NCBI RefSeq assembly: GCF_003989135.1 | Contig: NZ_RYZZ01000055.1 | Span: 1 to 35,116, forward strand | Length of the DNA: 35,116 nt | Reading direction: 5' to 3' | Source of the DNA: Peribacillus cavernae | Lineage (GTDB): Bacteria; Bacillota; Bacilli; Bacillales; DSM-1321 | In this document: in pieces, positions 1 to 7,797 of the stretch | Layout of the letters: each line of letters opens with the position of its first letter | Numbering within the stretch: position 1 is the first letter of the stretch | Made by a program: the position numbers and the translations under genes | The notes under the pieces: model-generated | What the model was told of the DNA's origin: nothing | What the model saw: the letters and a program-made list of their open reading frames with translations, nothing else | Database searches by the model: none

Positions 1-73
1 TCTTAAACCTTGATAATGGCTCATAAGTCTCGATCATCGCTCATAAATTTCTGTAATCGCTCATATAAACTAA
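1..73. repeat. 20-bp tandem repeat, left block
   Basis: A degenerate tandem repeat with core ATCGCTCATAAA. The GCTCATA core recurs at exactly 20-bp steps, with its first C at about 20, 40 and 60. The block is repeated almost base for base at 284-356, 283 bp downstream, with only a couple of differences. No reading frame or RNA gene is visible. It lies beyond the 3' end of rnhC. Confidence 0.85.
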
Positions 74-150
74 ATGGTTGTGATTCGGCAAAGGATTTTG
101 TAATTCTGCCCAGGCATTTCTTCTTACACATTTCATTTATCTATAGAAAA
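58..150. repeat. 93-bp direct repeat unit, copy 1
   Basis: This 93-bp unit begins with the last 20-mer core and ends in CTATAGAAAA. It recurs at 159-251, an offset of 101 bp. I see only two substitutions between the copies, near 82 and 122. Near identity suggests a recent duplication or active homogenisation. I see no coding capacity. Confidence 0.85.
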
Positions 151-158
151 CGATCCAT

Positions 159-251
159 CGCTCATATAAACTAAATGGTTGGGATTCGGCAAAGGATTTT
201 GTAATTCTGCCCAGGCATTTCTCCTTACACATTTCATTTATCTATAGAAAA
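159..251. repeat. 93-bp direct repeat unit, copy 2
   Basis: Second copy of the unit at 58-150, joined to it by the 8-bp linker at 151-158. The internal segment GATTCGGCAAAGGATTTTGT is identical in both. It is followed directly by the second block of 20-bp repeats. Confidence 0.85.
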
Positions 252-260
252 GCTACCCGC

Positions 261-356
261 CGCTCAGAAATTTGGCTAATCGCTCTTAAACCTTGATAAT
301 CGCTCATAAGTCTCGATCATCGCTCATAAATTTCTGTAATCGCTCATATAAGCTAA
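261..356. repeat. 20-bp tandem repeat, right block
   Basis: Five units of the 20-bp repeat, with the C of the GCTC core at 263, 283, 303, 323 and 343, in strict 20-bp register. Cores vary slightly (CGCTCAGAAA, CGCTCTTAAA, CGCTCATAAG). The last three units match the block at the left edge of the window. Confidence 0.85.
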
Positions 357-402
357 TTGGTGGTGATCCGGCAAATACGAAAGAATTTCGTAGATTCATC
401 CC
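345..402. repeat. Degenerate third copy of the 93-bp unit
   Basis: From the last 20-mer onward the sequence resembles the start of the 93-bp unit (CTAATTGGTGGTGATCCGGC against CTAAATGGTTGTGATTCGGC). It then diverges before the rnhC stop. This gives the region an alternating array-unit-unit-array-unit layout. Confidence 0.55.
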
Positions 403-419
403 AACTTTTTCTCAAGAGG

Positions 420-1388
420 TCAAAAATTCTTATACTTTTTCTGATAAATCGCCTTCGATTTTTCCGTATTTGCAAAATGAAGCTTCGTAAATTCATTCAG
501 TACCGAAATCCCTTTTTCATGAATTAATCGGGCGCAAGCTTGATCGACAGCAGGGCCGGCTCCTTTTGGAATGATGAAACCGGCTTTTTCGCTTAATTTC
601 TCAAAATGCTTTACAAATGCATATCTTGCCAGGATTGAAGCAGCTGCAACCGCAACGTGAATCCCTTCCGCTTTTGTGCTTAAATATACGGCTTCTGCCT
701 GGAAGAGTTCCTGCCCTTTTAAATAGTTGAAGAAAACGTCAGGCTGGGCAAATTGGTCAATCAGTACAGCTTCAGGCTTTTCTGGTGCAATCTTGTTGAT
801 TACGTATTTTATAGCCTGATTATGAAGCAAGGCCTTCATCTTTCCCTGGGACATACCCTTTGACTGCATGGAATTATATTTTGGATTTTCGCAGGTCAGC
901 AAGCTGTACGGAACGATATGCTTGATCTGGGAAGCAATTCCGGCAATCTGCTTATCGTTCAGGTTCTTGGAATCCTTTACACCGAGTTCCTTCAGTAAAG
1001 GAATGTGTTCTCTTTTTGCATAAACGGCGACGACCGTCATCGGACCAAAATAATCCCCGGTCCCCACTTCATCGGAGCCGACGATCGATAGTTCTCCAAT
1101 ATTAGCCGGGGGTGAATATCGGTGTGTTTTAACTGACGAAGCCTTTGCTGCCGTTTTTTTAGCAGGAGTTGTTGGAGCCGTAGCACCGTGGGACCATTTT
1201 CCGGCTTCTGTTTCGGAAGCAGCTCCCTGAAACAGCACTTTCCCCGATTGATAGGCGGTGATTGTACAATTTGCCGGTTTTGCGGCAAATATCCCTCCAG
1301 GTGGAGTCTTTTCGGCCAAATGGGCAGCATAATATTTCTTCATTTCTGCAATTTTTCCAGGATTAAGAACTAAAATGACGTTGGACAT
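420..1388 (-). CDS. rnhC: Ribonuclease HIII
   Basis: Cleaves the RNA strand of RNA-DNA hybrids in the cytoplasm, acting at R-loops and during replication. The product is 322 residues, close to the roughly 310 usual for the family. The N-terminal ~85 residues form the TBP-like substrate-binding domain typical of HIII enzymes, followed by a linker rich in Ala, Thr and Lys. The type 2 RNase H domain opens with GSDEVGTGDYFGP, whose Asp and Glu are metal ligands, and continues through KDSKNL and LIDQFAQP. I chose the ATG at 1388 because GAGGAG lies 11 bases upstream; a TTG three codons earlier is too close to that site. It is divergent from zapA, as in B. subtilis. The 3' end faces the repeat array. 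Confidence 0.95.
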   Translation of the reverse strand: MSNVILVLNPGKIAEMKKYYAAHLAEKTPPGGIFAAKPANCTITAYQSGKVLFQGAASETEAGKWSHGATAPTTPAKKTAAKASSVKTHRYSPPANIGELSIVGSDEVGTGDYFGPMTVVAVYAKREHIPLLKELGVKDSKNLNDKQIAGIASQIKHIVPYSLLTCENPKYNSMQSKGMSQGKMKALLHNQAIKYVINKIAPEKPEAVLIDQFAQPDVFFNYLKGQELFQAEAVYLSTKAEGIHVAVAAASILARYAFVKHFEKLSEKAGFIIPKGAGPAVDQACARLIHEKGISVLNEFTKLHFANTEKSKAIYQKKYKNF

Positions 1389-1539
1389 AAAGGGCAAAAC
1401 TCCTCACTTAATTATCGCGTTTTCCGGAATTTGAAAAAAAAAGGATAGTCGGCCATGAAATGATATCCTCTTACTTTCATGACGAAAAGGTTCATGTTAT
1501 GATATAGATTAGGATTCTTTAGATTGGGGGCATATCATC

Positions 1540-1800
1540 TTGTCAGGCGATAACAAAAACAAAATTACAGTAGATATATATGGACAACAATATACCATCG
1601 TGGGTGATGAAAGCTCCAGCCATATCCGCCTTGTCGCATCCATGGTTGATGATAAAATGAGAGAAATCAGCTCCAAGAATCCGCAATTGGATACCAGCAA
1701 GCTGGCTGTTCTGACAGCAGTGAATGCTATACATGATTATCTGAAAGTAAAAGACGAAAAAGACCTGCTTGAACTTGAATTAAAGAATACAAAGGACTGA
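1540..1800 (+). CDS. zapA: Cell division protein ZapA
   Basis: Small cytoplasmic protein that binds FtsZ and promotes bundling of its filaments at the division site. The 86 residues begin [16 protein letters not shown], the conserved beta-strand start of ZapA, and continue with the [15 protein letters not shown] helix. The C-terminal third ([17 protein letters not shown]) is a coiled coil used for dimerisation. The start is TTG at 1540, with a GGGGG-type ribosome site about 9 bases upstream. It is divergent from rnhC and 4 bp from the next gene, so the two are probably co-transcribed. A 7-bp inverted repeat (CATGAAA at 1454, TTTCATG at 1475) lies in the divergent intergenic region. Confidence 0.93.
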   Translation: MSGDNKNKITVDIYGQQYTIVGDESSSHIRLVASMVDDKMREISSKNPQLDTSKLAVLTAVNAIHDYLKVKDEKDLLELELKNTKD

Positions 1801-1804
1801 GTAC

Positions 1805-2347
1805 ATGCTTGATTTGGCAATTGTCGCCATCCTTTTGATCGGGTTTCTGATCGGATTAAGGCGAGGCTTCATTCTTCAATTGATTCACCTTACCGGCTTT
1901 GTTGTGGCATTCATTGCCGCTTATGTATATTATGATGAGCTGGCCCCAAAGCTGAAGCTGTGGATCCCATATCCATCCTTCGGCGATTCTTCAGCCATCA
2001 AACTCTTTTTTGATGGTAGCGGCCTGGAGATGGCCTACTATAATGCCATCGCATTCGCGATTATTTTCTTCGCCGTGAAGATTATCTGGCAGATGATTGG
2101 TTCCATGCTCGACTTCATTGCCCATTTGCCGATATTAAAACAGCTTAATCGGTGGGGCGGAGGCATTCTGGGTTTCCTGGAAGTCTATCTTATCATGTTT
2201 ATTGTATTATACATAGCTGCGCTTTTGCCAGTTGAATCGATTCAAGGACCGATGAACCGTTCGTTCCTGGCAGAAGGAATCGTTAAAAACACACCTTTCT
2301 TATCAGATAAGATAAAAGAATGGTGGTTCCAGTATATGGATTCCTGA
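1805..2347 (+). CDS. CvpA family membrane protein (YshB-like)
   Basis: A 180-residue integral membrane protein of the CvpA/YshB family, whose exact role in Bacillus is not established; the E. coli relative is linked to colicin V production and stress. It begins MLDLAIVAILLIGFLIGLRR, the typical CvpA start: one hydrophobic helix followed by the GxxxGxRRG motif. Further membrane segments lie at roughly residues 25-45, 75-100 and 120-145. It starts 4 bp after the zapA stop, which implies coupled expression. The assignment rests on the N-terminal motif, length and position before polX. Confidence 0.88.
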   Translation: MLDLAIVAILLIGFLIGLRRGFILQLIHLTGFVVAFIAAYVYYDELAPKLKLWIPYPSFGDSSAIKLFFDGSGLEMAYYNAIAFAIIFFAVKIIWQMIGSMLDFIAHLPILKQLNRWGGGILGFLEVYLIMFIVLYIAALLPVESIQGPMNRSFLAEGIVKNTPFLSDKIKEWWFQYMDS

Positions 2348-2369
2348 GTTTGTAGGACGCGGGGTCACT

Positions 2370-2420
2370 CTCTATTTTCTTATTATCCGGCGAAGGCTGT
2401 TAGTGCCGGTTAAGATAGAG
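2370..2420 (+). other. Imperfect long hairpin in cvpA-polX gap
   Basis: CTCTAT, CTTA and CCGGC on the left pair in order with GCCGG, TAAG and ATAGAG on the right, around a 13-base loop. Small internal loops separate the three short helices. No T-run follows, so it is not an ordinary terminator. It could be a processing or attenuation structure in the polX leader. Confidence 0.35.
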
Positions 2421-2475
2421 GGCGGCCCTGTTTTTAACATAGATAAAATAAATATTAAAGTAGCAGGTGAGCATA

Positions 2476-4197
2476 ATGTCTGTAAATAAAAAAGATATCA
2501 TTAGATTGCTTGAACGGATTGCTGTATATATGGAATTGAAGGGTGAGAACCCGTTTAAGGTTTCGGCCTTTCGAAAGGCAGCCGCAGCGCTGGAAACAGA
2601 CGATAGAAGCCTATCAGCCATCAATGATTTTACCGCTTTAAATGGAATCGGCAAAGGTACGGCGGCGGTCATTGAAGAATATGTCAATGACGGGAAATCC
2701 ACTGTTCTCGAGGAACTGCAGGAAGAAGTGCCGAAAGGGCTGGTACCGCTTCTGCAGCTGCAAGGCCTGGGCGGAAAGAAGATTGCAAAGCTTCATAAAG
2801 AACTGTTTATAAACGATGTACACGATTTAAGGCTTGCCTGTGAAGAAGGAAAGGTCAGAGACCTTGCGGGATTCGGCAAGAAAACGGAAGAGAAGATCCT
2901 TGCTGCGATTGAAGAAGCAGGATCGAGGCCTGACAGGCTCCCGCTTGCATTCATGATGCCGATCGCTGCTGATATTGAGGCACAGCTTGAAAATATGGAC
3001 GATATTATTCGCTGCTCGCGGGCGGGAAGCATCCGCCGCATGAAAGAGACGATAAAGGATCTCGATTTTATCATATCTACGAACAGCCCGGCTTCAGTAA
3101 AGGAGCAGCTGCTCGCGCTGCCTAATGTAAAACAGGTCATCGCCGCCGGAGATACGAAAGTGTCTGTAACTCTCGGGCTTCAATACGAAGTATCCGTTGA
3201 TTTTCGAATTGTTGAAGATAAAGAGTTTATCACGACACTTCACCATTTCACCGGCTCCAAGGACCACAATGTCCGAATGCGCCAGCTCGCCAAGGAGAAA
3301 GGTGAAAAAATCAGCGAATATGGTGTGGAGGCCGCTGAAACGGGCGAAGTGCTTACATTCGCTCAAGAAGAGGAATTCTTTGCCCATTTCGGTCTCCCGT
3401 TTATCCCTCCTGAAGTGCGTGAGGATGGCACAGAAGTAGAGCAATTTACAGAAGCCGGGAAATTGGTTTCCTTATCAGATATCCAGGGAGATTTGCATAT
3501 GCATACGACATGGAGTGATGGTGCGTATACAATTGAAGAAATGATCGATGCCTGCAGGGCAAAAGGTTATAAATACATGGCTATCACCGATCACTCCCGA
3601 TACTTAAAGGTAGCAAACGGACTTACTGCCGAGAGATTGCGTGAACAAAAGGACATCATTCATAAGCTTAATCAAAAGTATGACGATATCACAATCTTGT
3701 CTGGAATAGAGATGGATATCCTTCCTGATGGTACGCTCGATTATGATGATGAATTGCTGGCTGAACTGGACATTGTGATCGCTTCGATCCACTCCAGCTT
3801 TTCTCAACCGAAGGAAACAATCATGAATCGGTTAAAAAAGGCTTTAAAAAACCCGAATGTCGATATTATTGCCCATCCGACGGGAAGGATAATTGGAAGG
3901 CGATCCGGATATGATGTCGATATCGATATGCTGATCGAGCTTGCAAAGGAAACAAATACGGCGCTGGAGCTGAACGCCAACCCAAACCGACTGGACTTGG
4001 CCGCTCCTCACTTGCGGAAAGCACAGGAAGCCGGTGTAACAATTGTGATAAATACGGATGCCCATAGCATTGAAATGCTTGAACATATGAAGGTAGGTGC
4101 CTCTGCTGCAAAAAAAGCCTGGATTAAGAAGGATACCGTCTTAAATGCTAAAGACACCGGCGGCTTGTTTGCTTTCCTAAAGAGAAACGATTATTGA
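2476..4197 (+). CDS. polX: DNA polymerase/3'-5' exonuclease PolX
   Basis: Family X DNA polymerase with a C-terminal PHP phosphoesterase, used in gap filling and base excision repair. The product is 573 residues (B. subtilis about 570). An N-terminal helix-hairpin-helix 8-kDa region is followed by the nucleotidyltransferase core. Its metal Asp residues appear as DLD (195, 197) and VDF (242). The PHP domain starts near 335 with DLHMHTTWSDG and carries SGIEMDILPDG, IIAHPTGR and NTDAHS, all metal-binding signatures. I chose ATG 2476, which has AGGTGA about 5 bases upstream, over the GTG three codons earlier, which overlaps that ribosome site. It sits directly upstream of mutS2. Confidence 0.95.
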   Translation: MSVNKKDIIRLLERIAVYMELKGENPFKVSAFRKAAAALETDDRSLSAINDFTALNGIGKGTAAVIEEYVNDGKSTVLEELQEEVPKGLVPLLQLQGLGGKKIAKLHKELFINDVHDLRLACEEGKVRDLAGFGKKTEEKILAAIEEAGSRPDRLPLAFMMPIAADIEAQLENMDDIIRCSRAGSIRRMKETIKDLDFIISTNSPASVKEQLLALPNVKQVIAAGDTKVSVTLGLQYEVSVDFRIVEDKEFITTLHHFTGSKDHNVRMRQLAKEKGEKISEYGVEAAETGEVLTFAQEEEFFAHFGLPFIPPEVREDGTEVEQFTEAGKLVSLSDIQGDLHMHTTWSDGAYTIEEMIDACRAKGYKYMAITDHSRYLKVANGLTAERLREQKDIIHKLNQKYDDITILSGIEMDILPDGTLDYDDELLAELDIVIASIHSSFSQPKETIMNRLKKALKNPNVDIIAHPTGRIIGRRSGYDVDIDMLIELAKETNTALELNANPNRLDLAAPHLRKAQEAGVTIVINTDAHSIEMLEHMKVGASAAKKAWIKKDTVLNAKDTGGLFAFLKRNDY

Positions 4198-4230
4198 CTA
4201 CATTAGCTATAGTAGGAGGATCTTAACTCC

Positions 4231-6585
4231 ATGCATGATAAAGTGTTAAGAACATTAGAATTTAATAAAATAAGAGAACATCTTTTAGCTTTTACATCCT
4301 CCGAGCTCGGTAAGGAGAAGGCGGGGGAATTAAAGCCGTCTTCTGACTTTGAAGAGATTGTCAAATGGCAGGAAGAAACAGATGAAGCGGCAAATGTCAT
4401 CCGCTTAAAAGGGAATGTACCGCTTGGGGGAATTTTTGATATTCGTCCCCATGCAAAAAGAGCACAAATTGGCGGGATGTTAAGTCCTCAGGAATTGATG
4501 GAAGTCGCGAGTACGATTCGCGCCGGACGGATTTTAACCCGTTTTTTTGAAGAGTTGATCGAGGAAGAGCACCGTTTTGAGATGATCAATCAATATATAA
4601 GCGATCTTGCCCCGCTCCAGGAATTACAGCAAACGATTACCTATGCGATTGGTGATCATGGCGAGGTTCTCGATTCCGCAAGTGAGAAGCTGAGGACGTT
4701 ACGCAATCAGCTAAGAACGAATGAAGCAAGAGTTCGCGAGAAATTAGAAAGCATGATCCGTTCCTCGAATGCCCAGAAAATGCTTTCTGATGCCATCATT
4801 ACGATCCGGAATGACCGCTTTGTCATCCCTGTCAAACAGGAATACCGAAGTGCCTATGGCGGTATTATCCATGATCAATCCTCATCAGGGCAAACGTTAT
4901 TCATTGAGCCGCAGGTCATCGTCCAGCTGAACAATGTCCTCCAGGAAACGAGAGTGAAGGAACAGCAGGAAATCGAGCGGATTCTAGTAGAATTATCTGC
5001 AGCGGCCGGTGGACATACCTATGAGCTTTTGCAAAATGTAAAAATACTCGCACAGGTGGATTTCATTTTTGCAAAAGCGAGATACGCGAAAGAAATCAAG
5101 GCTTCAAAGCCTGCCATGAATCATGAAGGCAGAGTGAAGCTTCTCAAAGCGAAACATCCGCTGATTCCGGTGAAGGAAGTTGTCCCGAACGATATTTATC
5201 TTGGCGGGGATTTCACGACGATTGTCATAACCGGGCCTAACACGGGCGGTAAAACGGTTGCGCTAAAAACGATCGGGCTTTGTACATTAATGGCGCAGGC
5301 CGGTCTCCAAATTCCGGCATTGGATGGATCGGAAACTGCCGTTTTTCGATCAGTTTTTGCCGATATCGGTGATGAGCAATCGATTGAGCAGAGCCTAAGT
5401 ACTTTCTCCTCGCATATGGTGAATATCGTGGAAATACTGAAGCAGGTCGATCAGGAAAGCCTTGTCCTGTTTGATGAATTAGGTGCCGGAACTGATCCCC
5501 AGGAAGGGGCGGCGCTGGCTATTTCCATTCTCGATGAAGTATACAGCCGGGGAGCAAGGGTCATTGCGACCACCCATTACCCTGAACTAAAAGCCTATGG
5601 ATATGACCGTGACGGGGTCATTAATGCCAGTGTTGAATTTGATGTGGAATCACTGCGGCCAACCTATAAATTACTAATCGGTGTCCCGGGACGGAGCAAT
5701 GCGTTTGAGATTTCCAAACGGCTCGGCCTGAACGAGTCCGTCATCGAAAATGCGCGCAGCCATGTTGGCGCAGAGACGAATAAAGTAGAAAATATGATTG
5801 CTTCTTTGGAAGAAAGCAGACGCCAGGCTGAACGTGACAGAGAAGCGGCCGCCGATTATGTAAAGCAATCAGAAAAACTTCACAAAGATCTTCAAAAGCA
5901 AATTATGGAATACCATCAAGAAAGAGATACATTGATGGAGAAAGCTGTCGATAAAGCAGCTAAGCTTGTCGAGAAAGCGAAGGAAGAAGCAGAAGAAGTC
6001 ATTTCTGATTTGCGTAAGATGCGCATTGAGAAAAACGCTGAGATAAAAGAACACGAATTGATCGAGGCCAGAAGCCGGTTGGAGAAATCAGCTCCTCCGG
6101 TGAAGAAACCGAAGAAGAGCCAAATGGGAACGACAGAACGCACGTTAAAACCGGGAGACGAAGTGAAAGTGACTTCTTTCGACCAAAAGGGCCATTTAAT
6201 AGAGAAGGTTTCCAATGACGAATGGCAGGTTCAGATGGGGATCTTGAAGATGAAAGTGAAGGAATCCGATTTACAATTCTCTGGCAGCCCGAAGGAAAAA
6301 GAAGTCAAGCATATCGCTGCAGTCAGGGGCAGGGATTTTCATGTTAATCTTGAGCTTGATCTGCGTGGCGAACGTTTTGAAAATGCCCTTTCACGAGTCG
6401 AGAAATACATCGATGATGCCTTGCTAGCCGCTTATCCCCGCGTATCAATTATCCACGGGAAAGGAACCGGGGCCTTAAGGCAGGGCGTTCAAGACTATTT
6501 GAAAAATCACCGGGCAGTCAAACGGGTGCGGTTCGGTGAAGCCAGTGAAGGTGGAACAGGCGTAACAATTGTCGAATTCAAATAA
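4231..6585 (+). CDS. mutS2: Endonuclease MutS2
   Basis: MutS-family ATPase not involved in mismatch repair. In Bacillaceae it is associated with branched DNA and with rescue of collided ribosomes. The product is 784 residues, the normal length. Core and clamp helices cover the N-terminal ~300 residues. The Walker A motif GPNTGGKT is at 335-342, Walker B ([16 protein letters not shown]) is near 410-425, and TTHYPELK follows. A long charged coiled coil lies near 510-625. The C-terminal Smr nuclease domain (about 705-784) has LDLRGER and [16 protein letters not shown] precedes the ATG, and the gene lies 33 bp after polX. Confidence 0.96.
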   Translation: MHDKVLRTLEFNKIREHLLAFTSSELGKEKAGELKPSSDFEEIVKWQEETDEAANVIRLKGNVPLGGIFDIRPHAKRAQIGGMLSPQELMEVASTIRAGRILTRFFEELIEEEHRFEMINQYISDLAPLQELQQTITYAIGDHGEVLDSASEKLRTLRNQLRTNEARVREKLESMIRSSNAQKMLSDAIITIRNDRFVIPVKQEYRSAYGGIIHDQSSSGQTLFIEPQVIVQLNNVLQETRVKEQQEIERILVELSAAAGGHTYELLQNVKILAQVDFIFAKARYAKEIKASKPAMNHEGRVKLLKAKHPLIPVKEVVPNDIYLGGDFTTIVITGPNTGGKTVALKTIGLCTLMAQAGLQIPALDGSETAVFRSVFADIGDEQSIEQSLSTFSSHMVNIVEILKQVDQESLVLFDELGAGTDPQEGAALAISILDEVYSRGARVIATTHYPELKAYGYDRDGVINASVEFDVESLRPTYKLLIGVPGRSNAFEISKRLGLNESVIENARSHVGAETNKVENMIASLEESRRQAERDREAAADYVKQSEKLHKDLQKQIMEYHQERDTLMEKAVDKAAKLVEKAKEEAEEVISDLRKMRIEKNAEIKEHELIEARSRLEKSAPPVKKPKKSQMGTTERTLKPGDEVKVTSFDQKGHLIEKVSNDEWQVQMGILKMKVKESDLQFSGSPKEKEVKHIAAVRGRDFHVNLELDLRGERFENALSRVEKYIDDALLAAYPRVSIIHGKGTGALRQGVQDYLKNHRAVKRVRFGEASEGGTGVTIVEFK

Positions 6586-6612
6586 CGGAACAGGTCTCGG
6601 AGGCCAATAATC

Positions 6613-7020
6613 ATGGGATACTTTTGGGAAAATGAGTATGTTTATATCGCTGCATATTACAGTGTTGTCATTTTATGCATTTTTGTATTTTTAGCGGTTT
6701 TCGAACTGGTGACGAAATATAAAAATTGGCAGGAAATCAAAAATGGAAATCTGTCAGTCGCCATGGCAACCGGTGGCAAAATTTTTGGGATATCCAATGT
6801 ATTCCGCCACTCGATTCTCCAGCATGATTCTTTATTAACGATGATTGGCTGGGGGGTATATGGATTCTTCCTGTTGCTGGCCGGATATTTTTTGTTTGAA
6901 TTTTTAACTCCCGGATTCAAAATTGACGAAGAGATCGAAAATGACAATCGGGCTGTAGGATTGATATCGATGATTATTTCCATCGGGTTATCCTATGTAA
7001 TTGGTGCAGGCATCTCGTAA
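6613..7020 (+). CDS. yshE: DUF350 family membrane protein YshE
   Basis: A 135-residue membrane protein with four predicted hydrophobic helices (about 10-30, 50-65, 78-100 and 113-133), consistent with the DUF350 (YshE/YjfL) family of unknown function. The helix pairs look duplicated, each with a Gly-rich face (SVAMATGGKIFGISN, AVGLISMIISIGLSYVIGAG), as in DUF350. GGAGG lies upstream of the ATG. It directly follows mutS2, as in B. subtilis, and a terminator lies about 115 bp beyond. Confidence 0.85.
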   Translation: MGYFWENEYVYIAAYYSVVILCIFVFLAVFELVTKYKNWQEIKNGNLSVAMATGGKIFGISNVFRHSILQHDSLLTMIGWGVYGFFLLLAGYFLFEFLTPGFKIDEEIENDNRAVGLISMIISIGLSYVIGAGIS

Positions 7021-7045
7021 GCCTGAATATAAAGGGGCGAATTTT

Positions 7046-7126
7046 TTGGAAAAACTCGCGAAAGTCTTGCTGGTTTTATGCGGCGCTTTTATGCTGTTTG
7101 GAATAATATATTTGGCTTTTTTTTAA
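7046..7126 (+). CDS. Possible 26-residue single-span membrane peptide
   Basis: Reading from a TTG at 7046 gives a short peptide, LEKLAKVLLVLCGAFMLFG plus IIYLAFF, ending at TAA. It has a charged N-terminus and one hydrophobic helix, the form of many small bacterial membrane peptides. AAAGGGGCG is centred about 8 bases upstream, a good ribosome site. It lies 25 bp after yshE and just before a terminator, so it would be the last gene of the operon. I know no family for it. Confidence 0.4.
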   Translation: MEKLAKVLLVLCGAFMLFGIIYLAFF

Positions 7127-7136
7127 CCCGTGCAGG

Positions 7137-7168
7137 ACAGCTGGCTTTCGTTGCCGGCTGTTTTTTTA
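7137..7168 (+). terminator. Intrinsic terminator of the mutS2-yshE operon
   Basis: ACAGCTGGC pairs with GCCGGCTGT (one G-T wobble) around a 7-base loop, followed by a run of about eight T. Confidence 0.85.
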
Positions 7169-7226
7169 CTGTAAAGGAAACTATAGATTGAATTTTATGT
7201 GGATAACTTAATTTTGATTATCTGCA

Positions 7227-7465
7227 TCCAGCTCCAGCGCCTAGCCCCGACGCACAGGACGTGCTAGTGCCGACGAAGACATAAGGACGTGGCAATTTTA
7301 GTCGGCCTCGAGGTCATAAGCCAATCATCTGATGGGGAGAAAACCGCTCCCCATACAGCTGCTCGTCTTATGCTTGTCGGACTTGCACAGGATGTGCTGA
7401 CGTCGACGTTCGCCACAGGACGTGGCGGATGTTAGTCGACGTTCCTTTTAGGCGCTTGCGCTTTT
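7227..7465 (+). repeat. Dispersed hairpin element, long form
   Basis: Begins TCCAGCTCCAGCGCCTAGCC and ends GGCGCTTGCGCTTTT, the same ends as the elements at 10387 and 16150. The centre folds as GGTCATAAG...CTTATG with an inner ATGGGGAG/CTCCCCAT stem. This core matches the inverted copy at 21670 closely. It is longer than the other copies because of internal segments with repeated CACAGGACGTG motifs, themselves small hairpins (GCAC/GTGC, GCCAC/GTGGC). I see no coding capacity. I recall sequences of this type scattered between genes in Bacillus relatives, but not a formal name. Confidence 0.8.
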
Positions 7466-7484
7466 GTTCTGCGACGGGCAGTAG

Positions 7485-7655
7485 CACAGTGCGTGGATTG
7501 TTTCCACTGAAAAAACTAAAAAATTAGACCTATTCAAAGGTGAATACACTGAAGATGAAATGAATAAACTTGACAGTATAGTTGCTGAAAGTCTTACTGT
7601 AAAAAGTAGAAGAATAGTTCTAAGAGTGGTAAAGTTGTTTTTTGAGTGGTGTTAA
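7485..7655 (+). pseudogene. Short open frame without a start, unrecognised
   Basis: An open frame of 56 codons begins after a TAG at 7482-7484 and ends at TAA. It includes LDLFKGEYTEDEMNKLDSIV and then RRIVLRVVKLFFEW. The mix of acidic, basic and hydrophobic residues looks protein-like, but there is no start with a ribosome site except an internal ATG near 7560. It abuts the dispersed element. It may be the 3' remnant of a lost gene. I do not recognise the family. Confidence 0.3.
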
Positions 7656-7716
7656 CTGTGCGTGTAGTTAGATATACTTGTTCACGGCGCTCAGCCCTTT
7701 TCTTGATATCCGACAA

Positions 7717-7745
7717 TTGTCACAAAAGGTTTAATATATTATAAT
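7717..7745 (+). promoter_or_regulatory. SigA-type promoter for lcfA
   Basis: TTGTCA and TATAAT with a 17-bp spacer, 52 bp upstream of the lcfA start. No FadR palindrome (TGAATGA...TCATTCA) is visible around it, unlike the fadR promoter downstream. Confidence 0.75.
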
Positions 7746-7797
7746 AAGTGAGAATAGTTGGAATTTTTAAATTAAGTAATCAAAAGGGAGAGATAAA

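Noticed and set aside
1..402. CRISPR-like array from the 20-bp repeats
   Set aside because: Conserved cores are about 12 bp with only 8-bp fillers, there are no ~30-bp unique spacers, and larger blocks are themselves duplicated. No cas genes are present.
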